Shown: piece by piece, positions 11,289 to 23,794 of the stretch
Layout of the letters: each line of letters begins with the position of its first letter
Numbering within the stretch: the first letter of the stretch is position 1
From: Manduca sexta
Taxonomy: Eukaryota > Arthropoda > Insecta > Lepidoptera > Sphingidae
Assembly (NCBI RefSeq): GCF_014839805.1
Contig: NC_051128.1
Location: 12,414,466-12,478,465, forward strand
Reading direction: 5' to 3'
Length of the DNA stretch: 64,000 bases
Notes under the pieces: generated by a model
Seen by the model: the letters and a program-made list of their open reading frames with translations, nothing else
What the model was told of the DNA's origin: nothing
The model's database searches: none
Made by a program: the position numbers and the translations under genes

Positions 11289-11551
11289 ATACTGCCGTAC
11301 TAAGCGCAAAAGCGGTATGTCAGGGAAACCTTATTTTGAGATAATTGAAGTTTTGTAAAAATAGTTTTATAGTTTTGTGTTTAAAACTGAGATAAAGAAA
11401 CTTTTTTAAGGTTTTTTTAACAAGTTCTAAACAAGATACCGTTATTTAGGTAAGTTCATTGGTTGGGTATTTCTTTAAGCTATCTGATGACATAAAAATC
11501 AAGATTTTGTTTTTTTTTGAGATACCGCTTTTGAGCTTAGCACGGCAGTAT
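11289..11551. mobile_element. MITE with about 28-bp inverted ends, in intron 6
   Basis: Ends ATACTGCCGTACTAAGC and its complement GCTTAGCACGGCAGTAT, each followed inward by CAAAAGCGGTAT or its complement. TATA flanks suggest TA insertion, as for Tc1/mariner-type MITEs. It ends 14 bp from the exon 6 donor. A second copy is at 36302-36574. Confidence 0.88.
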
Positions 11552-11565
11552 ATTTGTTTACTCAC

Positions 11566-11650
11566 GGGATCTCGCGCAGAATTCTACGCATTGCCGCTGA
11601 AGACCCGCGCATCGCGTCAGCTGCCGTAATTTAGGCGTCGCGCTGTACAC
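11566..11650 (-). CDS. Nprl2: Nprl2 coding exon 6 (short)
   Basis: Codes residues 256-283 and one base of residue 284, 85 bp in all. VYSATPKLRQLTRCAGLQRQ followed by CVEFCARS aligns with human [25 protein letters not shown]. It is too short to stand out as an open frame and was found from the conserved V-Y-x-x-T-P-K motif and the splice phases. The acceptor TTCGCAG ends at 11651 and the donor GTGAGT starts at 11565. A 263-bp MITE occupies intron 6 beginning 14 bp beyond the donor. Confidence 0.93.
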
Positions 11651-12223
11651 CTGCGAATTACAATCATAATAATAAATCTTACAGCATCTCATGACTGAAT
11701 GAACTGATGACACACGTAATCATAGCAGTTGTTAGGGCTTATGCACAATACATTTTAGAACGGACTGAAGACGCACACCCGGGTTTGATGCGCACACGCA
11801 TACTTTTATAAAGTGTGCAGTCTTCAAACGCATCGTGTTTGGAGCGCGTCGACGGTTTGATGATCTTAGAGTGCTAATAAGTTGGTGCAGTTTGTATGTG
11901 GACCCTTTCAGCGCAGCTAGACGTGTTTACAACTAGTGCTTGGTATTTTTAGCACATTTAAAACGTCTGCGCTAGATACCTCATCGTAGAATGTTTGGCA
12001 CAGTCCTGCTACGCCGGCGCCTAAGTCATGCCTTGCCGGTCGACACGATTTTGGGCATATCTTCACTTACCATCAATTGCAGTGAGGATATTGCTGTACA
12101 ATAAAAACAAAAAATGGTATGCTGTACACCAACTTCAAATGTCATAAACGATAAGAGACGTTACGTGCTTGATCTGAAGTGTCAAAATAACGTGACATAA
12201 AAATCAGGGCCTTGTATACTCAC

Positions 12224-12367
12224 AGCACAGTATTGGAAGATGGGCACCAAAGTGACAACCCCGTAATACACGAGGTTTTGCACGCACGCGCGCACCAGGC
12301 TGATCTCCACGTCCGTCAGCGCCGCGATCTTGGACACGTGGTTGAACCCGTCCACGTATGGTAAGAT
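12224..12367 (-). CDS. Nprl2: Nprl2 coding exon 5
   Basis: Codes residues 208-255, exactly 48 codons in phase 0. The sequence [20 protein letters not shown], then [20 protein letters not shown], is nearly colinear with human [25 protein letters not shown] and [11 protein letters not shown], one of the best conserved blocks of the family. This part is predicted to be the winged-helix-like region after the longin domain. The acceptor is GTTCCAG ending at 12368 and the donor GTGAGT starts at 12223. A longer open frame in another phase over this exon is a shadow. A dispersed repeat begins about 40 bp upstream of the acceptor. Confidence 0.96.
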
Positions 12368-12407
12368 CTGGAACAAAAGTTGATAAATTCATTATAGCTT
12401 TATACAC

Positions 12408-12760
12408 TGCACTAATTCCCAAAGTGGTATCCTCCAGGAGTTCACGAGAGACTTGACGAAGGTCCACGTTAGCGTGACCTAAAATAGGGGATCCACAATT
12501 CGCAAGCGTGGTCCACGAAAATTTATCTGGATTGATAGTAAAGTACTAAAATGTTGGCTTGAGTTCACTTATCAATGTAGGCAGATAATATTGATAGGGG
12601 TCGTAAGAGGCGCGGAGACTCTAACATAGTCCCCGCGATGGCCGAATGGTAGTTCTTATGCACTTTCTCTGCGAAATGTAAAAAAAAAAACATCCACCCG
12701 AACCAGCAAAATCGTGGCAGGGGTCTATGAGAAAAAAAGTTTAGGAACCTCTGATCTAGA
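12408..12760. repeat. hAT-like dispersed repeat upstream of exon 5
   Basis: One end reads CACTAATTCCCAAAGTGG, the other AAGTTTAGGAACCTCTGATC, roughly complementary as in hAT-type ends. The interior shares GGTCCACG and ACTAAAATGTTGGCTT with a copy at 58330-58545. Class is inferred. Confidence 0.5.
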
Positions 12761-13024
12761 GGTATCTGAAATCATTTATTTCCGCATGCTTGCTCATGTA
12801 ATAGGTGTAATTTAAATCCTACGTAGATCACTTGTGTTATTTTAAATTCATTGTTATTCCCTTTACTCGGAAACAACCCAGAACTTTAGTCCACAATGTA
12901 TGTACAATTTAGGCATAAAACTGAATTTTGGTATTAAGTATATGTAATTCATATGAGTTAATAAAGAGGACAGGAGAAACGAAATCACGGTTTTGACAAT
13001 TATTTTAAAGTAAGTACGTATATC

Positions 13025-13348
13025 GGCGGCGATAGCCTAGTTGGTTGTGGAAAGGACTGCCGAGACGAATGTCCGCAGGTTCAAATCCCAAGGGCACACA
13101 CCTCTGACTTTTTTAAAAATCATGTGTGTATTCTTTGTGAAATTATCGTTCACTTTAACGGTGAAGGAAAACATCGTGAGGAAACCTGCACATCTGAGAA
13201 GTTCTCTATAGGAATTTCGAAGATGTGTGAAGTCTACTAATCCGCGCTAGGCCAGCGTGGTGGACTAAGGCCTAATCCCTCTCAGTAGTAGAGGAGGCCC
13301 GTGCTCAGCAGTGGGCAAGTATATAATACAGGGCTGATATTATTATTA
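13025..13348 (+). repeat. SINE, family C (Metulj-like)
   Basis: tRNA-like head with GGCGATAGCCTAGTTGG (A box) and GGTTCAAATCCC (B box), then a body with GAGGAAACCTGCACATCTGA and a TATTATTATT tail. Full length. Confidence 0.85.
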
Positions 13349-14688
13349 AATATACGTACGTACATCAAATAAATCACACGTCTATTTTGGAACCAATTAA
13401 GAAAATTATTCCAATCTCTGGACGATATTTCTAATGCCACGATCTCGCGAAATAAAACATTCTAAAGTTATGTTCACACGATGATCCGGTGCTATTTTCA
13501 AGTATGTTTTTTATAATACGATTACAATTTGCACTCTGACTTTACCACATTTTCACGTTAGCAGTGGAAATTGAGTGCTAGATGCGAGTGTAAATGAATA
13601 CTAAAAGAAAAATTTAGTTTTTACATAAGTATTCGATGAAATTGCCAAGATTTTATTCGAATTGACGCGATTTGCCTTAGAAATGTTTTTTCTCGAGGCT
13701 GTGTTTCTTGCTATCAGTATTTTACTGATTAAATTTCCATCCGGTTTACACAAAAAATAACCGTATAAACAGGGCCTAAGCGTATAGATTGTAAAAGCCA
13801 TGCGTCACCGTTAATTGACGGTTAATTGGCAATGAGTTTCCACACGCTGGCTCCGGGCCAACTTCACGCCAAACTGATTTACAATAACATTGACTGGGCG
13901 GGAAAATTCCTATTAGAACCCATTATGCTATTACCCCGATGGATTTCTAAACATTTGAAAGATTGTATATAAACAAAAGAAAAATATTTGAATGAAATGA
14001 ACAGGTTGATCAGCCTGTGGCACACTCCTAATGTTATTGGTTAAGTGGTTGTTTCATTATTTTTTGGGAGGGCAAAGTGACTACTCTTCGAGATGGTAAG
14101 TAGAATTGGATAGGTGACAACCCTTTTTTTTCACAAATGTATGTTATCCAAAAACTTATGAAAACATTTTTTTTTAACTACACGCAATAATAATTAACTT
14201 ATAAAGTTACTAGAGTACGTAGACGTAGTAATAAATTGTAAATTGCTTATAAACTCCTGCGCATGCTGAACGCTCGTTCAACGACAAAAACAATGAGCGC
14301 AGTTACTAGCACTTGGCAACAGCCGCGACTGGCAATCCGTGAACATAATTACACTCCACTTGTAGCTATAACTTTTCTGGTGCGATATAAAAGAGCCATG
14401 ATTATGTACCGTATGAATCGGTTTGACCGGGAAGTACCTTCGTGTCAGGAAACCAAAGTGAAATTGTAGTTTGCTGTTGCGTCTATGATGAATGAGATTT
14501 CAGAAGGCCCTGATACCAAAATAAATCCCTTCTAATATAGAAGAACAAAATCTAGCAGGACCTTACTCTTCCTTCCACCTGCTCCTACCAAAATTTCTAT
14601 TTGTCGGGTATATCATTTTAATTAAATAGGTGATTGAATAAACTTCAGATACTTTGAAATAACAATCATGCATAATCAGTGGAGAGTA

Positions 14689-15010
14689 ATATGATGAATA
14701 ATAATATCAGCCCTGTATTATATACTTGCCCACTGCTGGGCACGGGCCTCCTCTACTACTGAGAGGGTTTAGACCTTAGTCCACAACGCTGGCCTAGTGC
14801 TAATTGGTAGACTTCACACACCTTCGAAATTCCTATAGAGAACTTCTCAGATGCGCTGGTTTCTGGTGCTGCTGGTGTTAAAGCGAACGATAAATTCATA
14901 AAGAATACACACATGATTAGAAAAGTCAGAGGTGTGTGCCCTTGGGATTTGAACCTGCGAACATTCGTCTTGGCAGTCCGTTCCACACCCAACTAGGCTA
15001 TCGCCGCTTG
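14689..15010 (-). repeat. SINE, family C, with target duplication
   Basis: Full-length copy flanked by AGTGGAGAGTA at 14678-14688 and 15011-15021. The middle block reads CTGGTGCTGCTGGTG instead of the usual sequence. Confidence 0.9.
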
Positions 15011-15021
15011 AGTGGAGAGTA

Positions 15022-16580
15022 GTTTAGCATAAATAGAGTATCCAGATTTTGAGAAACGCAGTCTTTAGTCGTAGTGCACTTTGGATTAGTAATCTCGCCA
15101 TAGAAGCTAAAGCGAAGCTAGTCTTTAACTGTTTCGCGGTTACTATGTTAGTTATGGGTTAGCTTTCAAGGCAGTGATGAGGGGGTTTCTAACGGATCCT
15201 GACGTACTGATTGTGCCCTGAATATTCGACAACGTAATGAACGGCCAATAAACTGGAATTTGAAGAGGTTAATTGTTCGTTTTATTAAGTATGTCCTAAA
15301 ATTACGACGGCAATTTTCATATTTATTTATTTACTACGCTTTGTACAAATAGTGTACAATAGAACTCATAGGCAGCGGGAGGGGGGATGCAAGTAGGGGC
15401 ACGTGCACCCCCCCTGGCTAGAAATAAAACACAAAAAAGATAAGTCGCTGAACAAATCTGCTATAGTGGGAACTATCGACGACTGAGATTTTTTTAAAAA
15501 CCCGCGCAATTGGAATTTGGAAAAAAATTCTTCTATATTATGTAGTGTAGTGCGTAGGTGCAGATGCACCCCTAAAACTAATCTTGGCGGCGTCCATAAT
15601 CGGACCCAATGCCTTGGGCATTTTCCCCCAGTCAACCTAGAGAAGAATCCAAGGAGACGAAGGCACGCGCATAATAAAAATAAATGATAAGCGTAATAAC
15701 AAAACAAATTTATGACGTAATTATGTTTACGTCGAATACAATTTTTCAAGCATGTTACAAAATGGACTTGGCTAATATAATTATTACTCGCTAGAATACG
15801 TGCCTAACATTTACACGCTTCATAGCGCTCTGTGCACGAGTATGCACTTGCGAATAATCACTTGTGTGTTTAGTAATTATGCGCATGCGCATCGCACGGC
15901 ATTAAGATAAAGTGGCGTGCGGGCGAAGTATCTATTATAGTGTATTTATCAGCCTTGAACTCGAAAGTCATTAAAAATCTAATGAAAATCAGATTTTTTA
16001 AATCCAGCCAGTAATATAATGGTATGTGCGTGAGAAAGAGATAGCAGGATAAATCTTCCACGCCCCTACATTAGCTCAAAACATTTCAAATATAAATAAC
16101 TACTTTATTTAACAATTTTGATGCTAATAATCACAGAATAATTCCCCGTATTTTCTAGTAAATACTATTATTTTATATGAACCAGAATATATGGGAAATT
16201 ATTTTGTGAAATACATATAAAATAATAAACAAAATCAAATATAGGAAGTAACCTTATTGCAAATACAATAGACATAAGATATTTGTCTTCAATTCTGATA
16301 CATTAATTACAATTGCATTCAGCCTTCTCTCCTTACATTCAACGCCATAATATTATGTAAAACAATACAACAATAACAGACACGTGTCCTAACAACAACA
16401 GCGATAAGACACCGTGACGGACAAACAGCGTGAGACACGCGTTACTTGTATTACAATATACACTCGAATACACTCATGCCTTATATTCTAAAAGGGATTA
16501 GCTGAGGTGTAACTAATGAGTAATGCGCTGATGCTTTACCGCTCTATAATACATCCAACACACAAATTATTGCTCGACCT
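15022..16580. other. Intron 4 stretch without recognised element
   Basis: Contains a 127-codon minus-strand open frame (15366-15749) of unlikely composition, over a segment with GGGGCACGTGCACCCCCC that may be an unnamed dispersed repeat. No gene supported. Confidence 0.35.
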
Positions 16581-16584
16581 TTGC

Positions 16585-16830
16585 TGATAGGATATATTTT
16601 ATATCCGGCCGGATAGCGACCACCGTACACAAGGTGTTAAAATCCGCCATGGCCCATGTATGTGTCGCGGTCCGGGATCAGCATGTGGATATACGGGTCC
16701 AACAGGCCGGCATAATTGTGTCGACTAATAAGGGGTAATCATCTCTCGTCAGTAGACATTCTATTGGACCCCACTCCACTTACCATTAGGTGCAGTGAGG
16801 TCTTATTATCGGGTACGTATAAAAAAAAGA
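16585..16830 (+). repeat. Interspersed repeat D, near full length
   Basis: Starts GATAGGATATATTTTATATC, has CAACAGGCCGGCATAATTGT and ends in an A run after GGTACGTAT. The A-rich 3' end suggests retroposition. Class unknown. Confidence 0.7.
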
Positions 16831-16839
16831 ATTTTCTTC

Positions 16840-17615
16840 TCGACCAGCTGAGGCACCAGATCCGTGACGAATTATGTCGGCCTATCCTACAAGATATATA
16901 CCAGTTTGCAGTGTGAGTGGTGAAATTTTCCAAAACGGAACGCGACACAACATTTAGGTACTAATATGCATAAATACGCTTTGCAAATCTTTATGATGAT
17001 AATTATATTCTAAAAAACATGAACATGAAGGGAAGCCGGCAGGAATCGCGTTATATGGATCCTTCACCATTGCCAGATGGCCTAACGGGGGTCACAACAA
17101 TCGACAATGGCTTTACACTGTGGGAACTTATTGTTAAACTAGGTTTTTACAATTTGATATCATCGCACCAGCTAAATAGAGCTTGTGTAGAATTACTTGA
17201 GTCATTGTTTTCCACTGTTACTTTCTTAGTCCAGATAGAAATTCTAATATTATGTTTGCTAATAAATGTAAATCAAGACGAGCTTTGAAATCCAATTGAA
17301 TTGTAATACGAATGTATTAAAGTCGTTTTTTTATTAACGAAATTAGATATTTGTGAAATTCAGTAAACGGTTATTTACATTTTACAATAAATTCTATGGA
17401 ATTCTACGTTATTGCATTCATAGCCAGCTATCGTCCGTACCTTGGCGCCAAGCTCTACACGTGTTGCTGCTATAAATATAAACTATAGTACTACGTACTA
17501 GAACACGATGCATTACGTATTTAATACTAATCGCCTTCTGGTGTCTTATTGAAGCGTAAAATTAAATAGAGCATAAATATCTTTTATAACTTATCAATCT
17601 TACTCAAAAAATCTC
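16840..17615. other. Intron 4 stretch without recognised element
   Basis: AT-rich. An 89-codon plus frame at 17019-17288 has no recognised motif and no support as a gene. Confidence 0.35.
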
Positions 17616-17621
17616 AAACTC

Positions 17622-17795
17622 TCAAAGCTATGCTTAGTAAAACACAAATTTACTCGATCATCTGTAAGTCAAAACCCGCCATCTTGCCTCTTAATAAGGT
17701 GTAAACTAGGAAACCGGTGAATTTTTTGATAGCTATGCAATTCTTAATAACCTCTTAACGCTAAAACGAGTTAATAAGTAAGACTGTTTATAATA
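17622..17795. repeat. Dispersed repeat I, uninterrupted copy
   Basis: CAAAGCTATGCTTAGT through AACCTCTTAACGCTAAAACG. It has an undisturbed CTCTTAATAAGG site where the copy at 41382-41911 carries a fold-back insertion. Confidence 0.8.
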
Positions 17796-17866
17796 AACAT
17801 TTCAGCTAGCCATAGGACAAAATTTCATCTTCGTTCTTGATTGTGTTTTATTTTAATTGATTCAGT

Positions 17867-18200
17867 GACTATCTCGATGGCGTAGTTGTAATGCATACGC
17901 GGTACGTGTACGACTACCATGCTGAGGTCCTGGGTTCGTATCCCGGGTCGGGCTAAAGAAATGTGACTGGATTTTTCCATTTAAAAAATTACTCAGTCGC
18001 AGCTCGGAGTCAGGTTGTTGGCGGTGTGATACCCCCGTGCCTCGGAATGCATGTAAAGCCGTTGGTTCTGCGCCTGATCTGTCTCCGGTCATGTCGGATT
18101 ACAAGACTATAAGAGTGAAGGAACAGAGAGTGCAACTGTGTATTGCGCTCGCACTTGTGCACTATATTATCTCCTGCGTAACTGCCTGATCTAGCGTAGC
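17867..18200 (+). repeat. SINE, family B (tRNA-headed)
   Basis: Head with GATGGCGTAGTTGTAATGC and GGTTCGTATCCC. The body differs from family A and includes AGCCGTTGGTTCTGCGCCTG and GTGAAGGAACAGAGAGTGC. A partial reverse copy sits next to Nprl2 exon 2. Confidence 0.8.
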
Positions 18201-18209
18201 AGAAATTTG

Positions 18210-18910
18210 GCTAGGAAAAATCATTAATCAGATTTTGTTTGGTAACTTGACCTAACAAAATACAAACGAAATCGAAATAAACGATAACCTGTGTAATAAC
18301 TTTTATAACCAAAAGCCCATTCAAGTTAACAACCACACATCTCTTATCATTTTACGGTCAGGATTATATTGAATACTGACTAAACTGCTCTCCAAACTTG
18401 TGGTAGAGTAAAATTTGTACTAAATCTAAATAATGTTTACCATTTTGCATATAAAAAAAATATTTTAATTTTGTTTTCAATGTCATTTAAACAGAAACCA
18501 GGTCAGTAACCCCTAGTTAGCGGGTAAAAAAACTTAAAACTAAAGAACAATATGCAATGATTCATATTGCAACAGCCACAATGGTCTTCCCCACTCATTT
18601 TCCTCCTACGTCCTCCGGCAAACAACATACAAACTAATACTTATTTATACACTCCTATGCATTTTGACAGACCTTGAGATGGCGCGTGTAATCAGCATAC
18701 AATGTTATGCGCTTAGGACTTGTTTAAAAAGAGATGGAACTACGATATAGAACGGAGAGAGAGAGACGAAAGATCTCCGTGTATAACTTTGTTTAGCGCG
18801 TTAATGATGCAGAAAGTTTGTTATTACAACTGTGTGGAGTCTATTATGCAGTTGGAGGTTAAGAGTTACGTCACACGCACCACGAACGTGTTCGGACAGT
18901 GTCTTCGACC
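18210..18910. other. Intron 4 stretch without recognised element
   Basis: AT-rich sequence; nothing recognised. Confidence 0.3.
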
Positions 18911-18919
18911 ACAGCAACT

Positions 18920-19010
18920 CCCTTGCTATCTCCTGAAGATTTGCGACATGTTGGAAGCGGCCTGCCACCGATTTCCTACGACTTATCAAGTCCACCTTGC
19001 AGCTGGTTCC
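18920..19010 (-). repeat. Degenerate LINE reverse-transcriptase tail
   Basis: GGAAGCGGCCTGCCACC and AGTCCACCTTG parallel the tail at 33886-34019, with gaps and stops. Confidence 0.45.
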
Positions 19011-19131
19011 ACGCTGTGGTTGGTGATTCGAAGTCTCCATGCCACTTCCATAATTAGAAAACTCCCAAATTCATGTGGTGTTTGTGTGGTGTCATCTAGT
19101 GATGTTTTTATACAAACTATAATTATAATTA

Positions 19132-19401
19132 TTTGACTGCCTCGGTGGCGTAGTTGTATTGCATGTCCGGTACAATAGCGCTCTGAGGTCCTGGGTTCGA
19201 ATCCCAGGTCGGGCAAAGTGATATTTGGGTTTTTCTGCTCAGTATCAGCCCGGAGTCTGGAATTTGTGCCCGATATGGCGATAGGCTCGCCCCCTATCAC
19301 ATCATGGGACGGAACATACTTGGCGAAAAGTGGGGGGCTCTAGTTGCGCCTCTGCATACCCCTTCGGGGATAAAATGCGTGATGTTATGTATGTTTGTAT
19401 G
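19132..19401 (+). repeat. SINE, family A, young copy with target duplication
   Basis: Full length, with intact boxes (GGCGTAGTTGTATTGC and GGTTCGAATCCC). Flanked by TATAATTATAATTA at 19118-19131 and 19402-19415. The best copy of the family in the window. Confidence 0.92.
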
Positions 19402-19636
19402 TATAATTATAATTAAGAGTATATACTGAAAGAAGTAGAAAAGGAAAAAGACGTAGAAAGATCTTCATTTGGAAGAGGCCACTCGCTATTCGCCACCCCA
19501 AAAACTGTAGCAACATGGAACTTCGAACTACGCGATATTGTATGGTGTATCCATCAGTTTGAGACTTATAATCTTAATCTCAAAAAGCCCAATAAATACT
19601 GACTGTATAGTTTATATGTATAGTGGCTTAGATAAG

Positions 19637-19806
19637 TTTGTCGCATTCCGAGATCGGCCTGTGTATACGGTTCAAACAGGCCGGCATAAGTGTCGACTGT
19701 CGAGGTGTAATCAAGTCTCATCAGTCGACATACTATTGGACCACATTCCACTTACCATCAGTGCACCAGATGCAGCGGGTCTCTTTGACTCACCCGTATA
19801 AAAAAG
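19637..19806 (+). repeat. Interspersed repeat D, partial
   Basis: From GTCGCATTCCGAGATC to the A run at 19800-19805. Confidence 0.65.
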
Positions 19807-19899
19807 CCTACATCGACCTTCAGACTCAGAAAACCGACTACATCGATTATGATGCAAAAAAAATAAGGAAACGTATTTGTATACTTGGCTGAATAATAG

Positions 19900-21040
19900 A
19901 AAACGCAGTACGTAGGGACCTTCGAAGCAAAAAAAACACAACAGTACTTGGTATAGGTCATTTAGACATAGCGTTAATAAATGAAGCAGTATGCTCGTCT
20001 TTACCTCTGCTGTTATTCTAAACATCATGCACTAATAACGAATTTTTTCACCAAAAACACCCAATTTTACTTTTCTGATTTATTTTTATCATTTTCTAGT
20101 TTAGTGCGAATATGGCGTGTGCGTGGGATTATTTCCGACTGAAAGTATGATGTTGCCGCTGCGACGAATTATCTTAGAGTAGTAATAGTGGTATTAGGGC
20201 GTGTAAAATTGAAATAAATTTTTATTTGAATTAATTTTGTTCGAAACTCACTTTTTTTACATTTACGGTTCGAGTAACTTATTGTAAAGTGTAATTTTCA
20301 AGAATAACAAGTATGTACAAAATAACCCTGTATAAATTAGAAAATATTGGTATAATAAGTCAATCTAACTTTATACTAATAATAATCCACTCACAAAGAA
20401 GGGCTCTGGTAACCCGTAGGCGAAATAGTTTCCAGCTAAAATCGCTTGAGGAAATTGTTAATACCTAGTGTACAATATGAACGTTACTAAAGGTGAATCG
20501 TTTAGTGTCTGATTGTACATTTGTTTCATACACATGTTCAGACCATGTTCCGCTAACATGCTGTATAAATATATCATTGTAGCATATGAAAGCATGTGTT
20601 TTGCGGGAAAATTACTTTTATAATGCTTCATTACTATGAGCCTGGTGGATCAAGGATTGACACTAAGACCAAGAAATATTTAAAGGAATTCGCTATTATA
20701 CAAAACGTTACTGTGTGTCAATGAAATGATGACATAATTTTGTTATAACAAAGTTTAAATTTCACTGACGAACCATATCATATTCCATTTTCTAACAATC
20801 TGTGCCGTTACTATGCTTTTCTGTAATATTTCGATGGCTCATGTACATGTATTTCAAAAAAGTTTCCGTATCGAAAGAGTTTATACGAAATTTTGTCTCT
20901 CACCTATCTTTCTTTTATTCATTCGTTCCATCAAATAACATAATACATAGAAAATCATATTAAGTCGAACAAAAAAAAAACACGAGTCAGAAAATTACTT
21001 ATTCTTTCTATCATATATAGTTAAACAAGAAAAAAGTGAG
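19900..21040. other. Intron 4 stretch without recognised element
   Basis: AT-rich; only short frames without protein-like content. Confidence 0.3.
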
Positions 21041-21044
21041 TCAA

Positions 21045-21112
21045 AAAAATAAATGTGCGTAACGAAATAGTTTATATCACGTATAACTATTTCGTTACGT
21101 ACATTTATTTTT
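21045..21112. repeat. 28-bp inverted repeat (hairpin)
   Basis: Arms 21045-21072 and 21085-21112 are almost perfectly complementary (core ACGAAATAGTT and AACTATTTCGT) around a 12-nt loop. Confidence 0.85.
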
Positions 21113-21690
21113 AAGATATACTCATCAGGTTCTAACTAAAGTTTTATTCTAACAAAGGAAAAAATCTTTACATTTACTTCCTACCCTGAACATACACCTC
21201 AGATTAATCCGTACTCTTTCACCACTCCCTTTACCTCAAACGATAAACCAAAGCTATTACGGAAACCTAAACAACATATCAGTCACGCGTCAACGTAACT
21301 TACGACCATTTTTATTCACCAATAAAACGGCACTAGTTCATATCCTGCCGTATTGTGTTTACGCAAAGTTTGGGCCTACTAAAAGGCATTTCAGGGTCAA
21401 GACGACCATAAAATCGACCTTCGACGGTACTCTTATGACCCACTGTTCCTTGTTTGTGTTAGATACAACAGTTTTTTTGGAACCGGTTATCTATTTTGAA
21501 ACGTTGTTTGTTAGAATCACTTATATGGGTTTGAGAATATTTCATATATTTGAGTCAATTCAACGGTATTGCGTTCTTCTCGTGTTATTCCGAGTGAGTT
21601 ACATCAATTTAGTTGCTCTTTCATTTTTCTATTGATTTGAAAGATAATATAGCCAGTGAAAATATTAAGCATACTGAGATTAACACTAAC

Positions 21691-21944
21691 TGCTAGTAGG
21701 ATATACTTTATATCCACCCGGATAGCAACGACCGTATACAAGATGTTAAAACCCGCTATAGTGGCCTACATACGTGTGTCGCGTTCCGGGATCAGCCTAT
21801 GTATATCCAGTTCCAACTGGCCAGCATAATTGTGTCGACTGTCGAGGGGTAATCAGCTCTCGTCAGTCGACATTCTATTGAACCTCACTCCACTTACAAT
21901 TAGGTGCAGTGACGTCACTTTGTCTTGCCTGAATAAAAAAAAAG
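21691..21944 (+). repeat. Interspersed repeat D, near full length
   Basis: Starts AGTAGGATATACTTTATATC and ends in an A run. Here the conserved GTGAGGTCAC has become GTGACGTCAC, making a CRE-like site. Confidence 0.7.
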
Positions 21945-21949
21945 TAACA

Positions 21950-22680
21950 TAGAATTTTTCAGTCGAGTACAATGTAGTGCTCAGGAGTTTGTACTTTGTA
22001 ACTATGAATAAAGTATTTACAGTTTATGGAAAGAAGGGTACATAGGTAAGCGACTTGTTCTACTTCATCATCAGTCAAGTCCACTGCTCCACTTGCATAA
22101 CAAATTCAGCCTTATCTTGTAAGATTAAGAAGCGAATTTGTTTCATAAATACCTTGAAGTCTCCAGACGGATTTACGATATTTTATCGCGGAAACACAGT
22201 TTTAGTAATAATCGAGGGCGCTGTGTAACGAGCTTATGATAATTTTGATTTATCTGGGTGAAGCGAGGATTAGCGTCTTTTCACATCTGAATAAATGCTA
22301 ACCGTATTAAGCCTACTCATATTACATAAGTTTTTAGTGTAGGCAGTTGGCTTGCGTCCCTAGCATTGGCGACCTCTATGGGCGATGGTTTACCATCAGA
22401 GCCGTTAGATCGTTTGGCTTCAGAGGCAAAAAAATATGGGGCTAAAATTCTAGTAACATTGCAGACGGACATAGTCAAATCTAACAGCTCATGTGATATG
22501 ACCCTTTCTTTTAATTTTATCCGTGGTGCTTTATAACTAGCTTATCTAGTGGTAATCGTCCCTATCCTTGAGGTTAAAACGCCTTAGATCATGATTTTGT
22601 CACCCGCATTGCTATGGAGGGAAGTGGACAATTTATATTTCCAACTCCTCCCTATCTTTCTATTTGATTAATTTCGATAT
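21950..22680. other. Intron 4 stretch, possible LINE remains
   Basis: The part from about 22330 has raised GC and phrases such as GGTTTACCATCAGAGCCGTT that recall LINE-derived repeats, but no frame could be read. Confidence 0.3.
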
Positions 22681-22683
22681 ACT

Positions 22684-22800
22684 GACAAATTAGTTTTCCC
22701 TGAGATTCACCGTGTTTCACTGCTCGGTGTCATAATACGTGCCACTGCTGATCCTGGCTTACAGGAGTTGTAGTGGTGGGTGTGAGGGCGGGAGTCTCAA
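22684..22800 (+). repeat. Dispersed repeat L
   Basis: Shares CACTGCTCGGTGT and GCTGATCCTGGCTTACAGG with an inverted copy at 54405-54515. Confidence 0.7.
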
Positions 22801-23324
22801 GACGGACAAGTCGTGGGTACTGTATTTACATAATTCAGATTATCTAGAAAATGGTTTAGCAGTGCCATTTAAATTTTTATCTTATCATTATGTTGTTAAG
22901 ATTTAAATTTTAGGGCAGACCAGACGCACATACTATGCGCGTATACGAGGATAATAAATCGATTTATACAAATATCGTCACATAATATTGTTATAGTGGC
23001 CTCGTAAATCTAGTCGCTGCGTTGTGGGCTGGGGACAGTTTAGTCCAAGATTCGATTTCCTAACATTTGCTTGAGTGTGAGCACTAGGTTGGATACCCGA
23101 GACGTTTGATTCCAGGCTAGTTGATAAAAGGTAATGTATTTTTGGAGGATCTCTACTTAACTCTATTTGAATTGCAAACAGTTGGAATATTAAAATCAAA
23201 GAAATGTACGAGTGTGCTCAAGTACTGTTCTACATTTATGTTTAGTGATTAATCTTAAGAAGTATAAATTCAGTTTTTTCACTTTTGTTGCCTATAGGAC
23301 GAGACGCACTGAATAAAGCAATAA

Positions 23325-23535
23325 ATGAGCAGGAAAATTTACAGAGATCAGACTTCCCAACTTCAAATTGAACGTGATATACTCAAAAACTACCCAACGG
23401 ATTTCGATGAAATTTGGCATGGAGATATTTTAAGACCCTGGAAAAGAGCTAAACTGTTTACCTCAAGAAAATATACAGCGGGGCTTTTATATCGAATAAC
23501 TTTATCGGGCGAAGTCGCGAGCAAAGTCTAATTTA
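23325..23535 (+). mobile_element. Helitron-like fragment
   Basis: Carries ACTACCCAACGGATTTCGAT and the end GGGCGAAGTCGCGAGCAAAG, typical wording of lepidopteran Helitron remnants. No clear termini. Confidence 0.45.
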
Positions 23536-23794
23536 ATAATATAAGAAGATTATAAAGCTGGTTCAGTTAATAACGGGTTTTTACGGAACTGGTATATCTA
23601 GTTGTCAACTAGCAATTAAAGTAAGGACTATTATATATACATTAGCATATTATTCAAATTAGTCTCCTTTAGTAGTAGTGTACTTGACTGTTAAAACATT
23701 AGCACTCTTTTTAATAACTGAAAACTGAGACAAGTGGCCCTGCTTCTCATTGTATAGGACACCTCAATGCTTAGTATATTGCATCGATATAATG

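Noticed and set aside
12204..12467. 87-codon minus-strand frame overlapping exon 5
   Set aside because: Wrong phase: it shares the exon DNA but lacks the conserved Nprl2 residues.
15366..15749. 127-codon minus-strand open frame, the longest but one in the window
   Set aside because: Composition is not protein-like, no recognisable motif, and the segment looks like a dispersed repeat.
18720..19136. 138-codon plus-strand open frame
   Set aside because: Overlaps a reversed LINE tail and ends at a SINE; no motif.
19132..19215. tRNA gene candidate (A and B boxes)
   Set aside because: The tRNA-like head continues into a SINE body repeated in many copies, and there is no cloverleaf with a proper acceptor stem seen.
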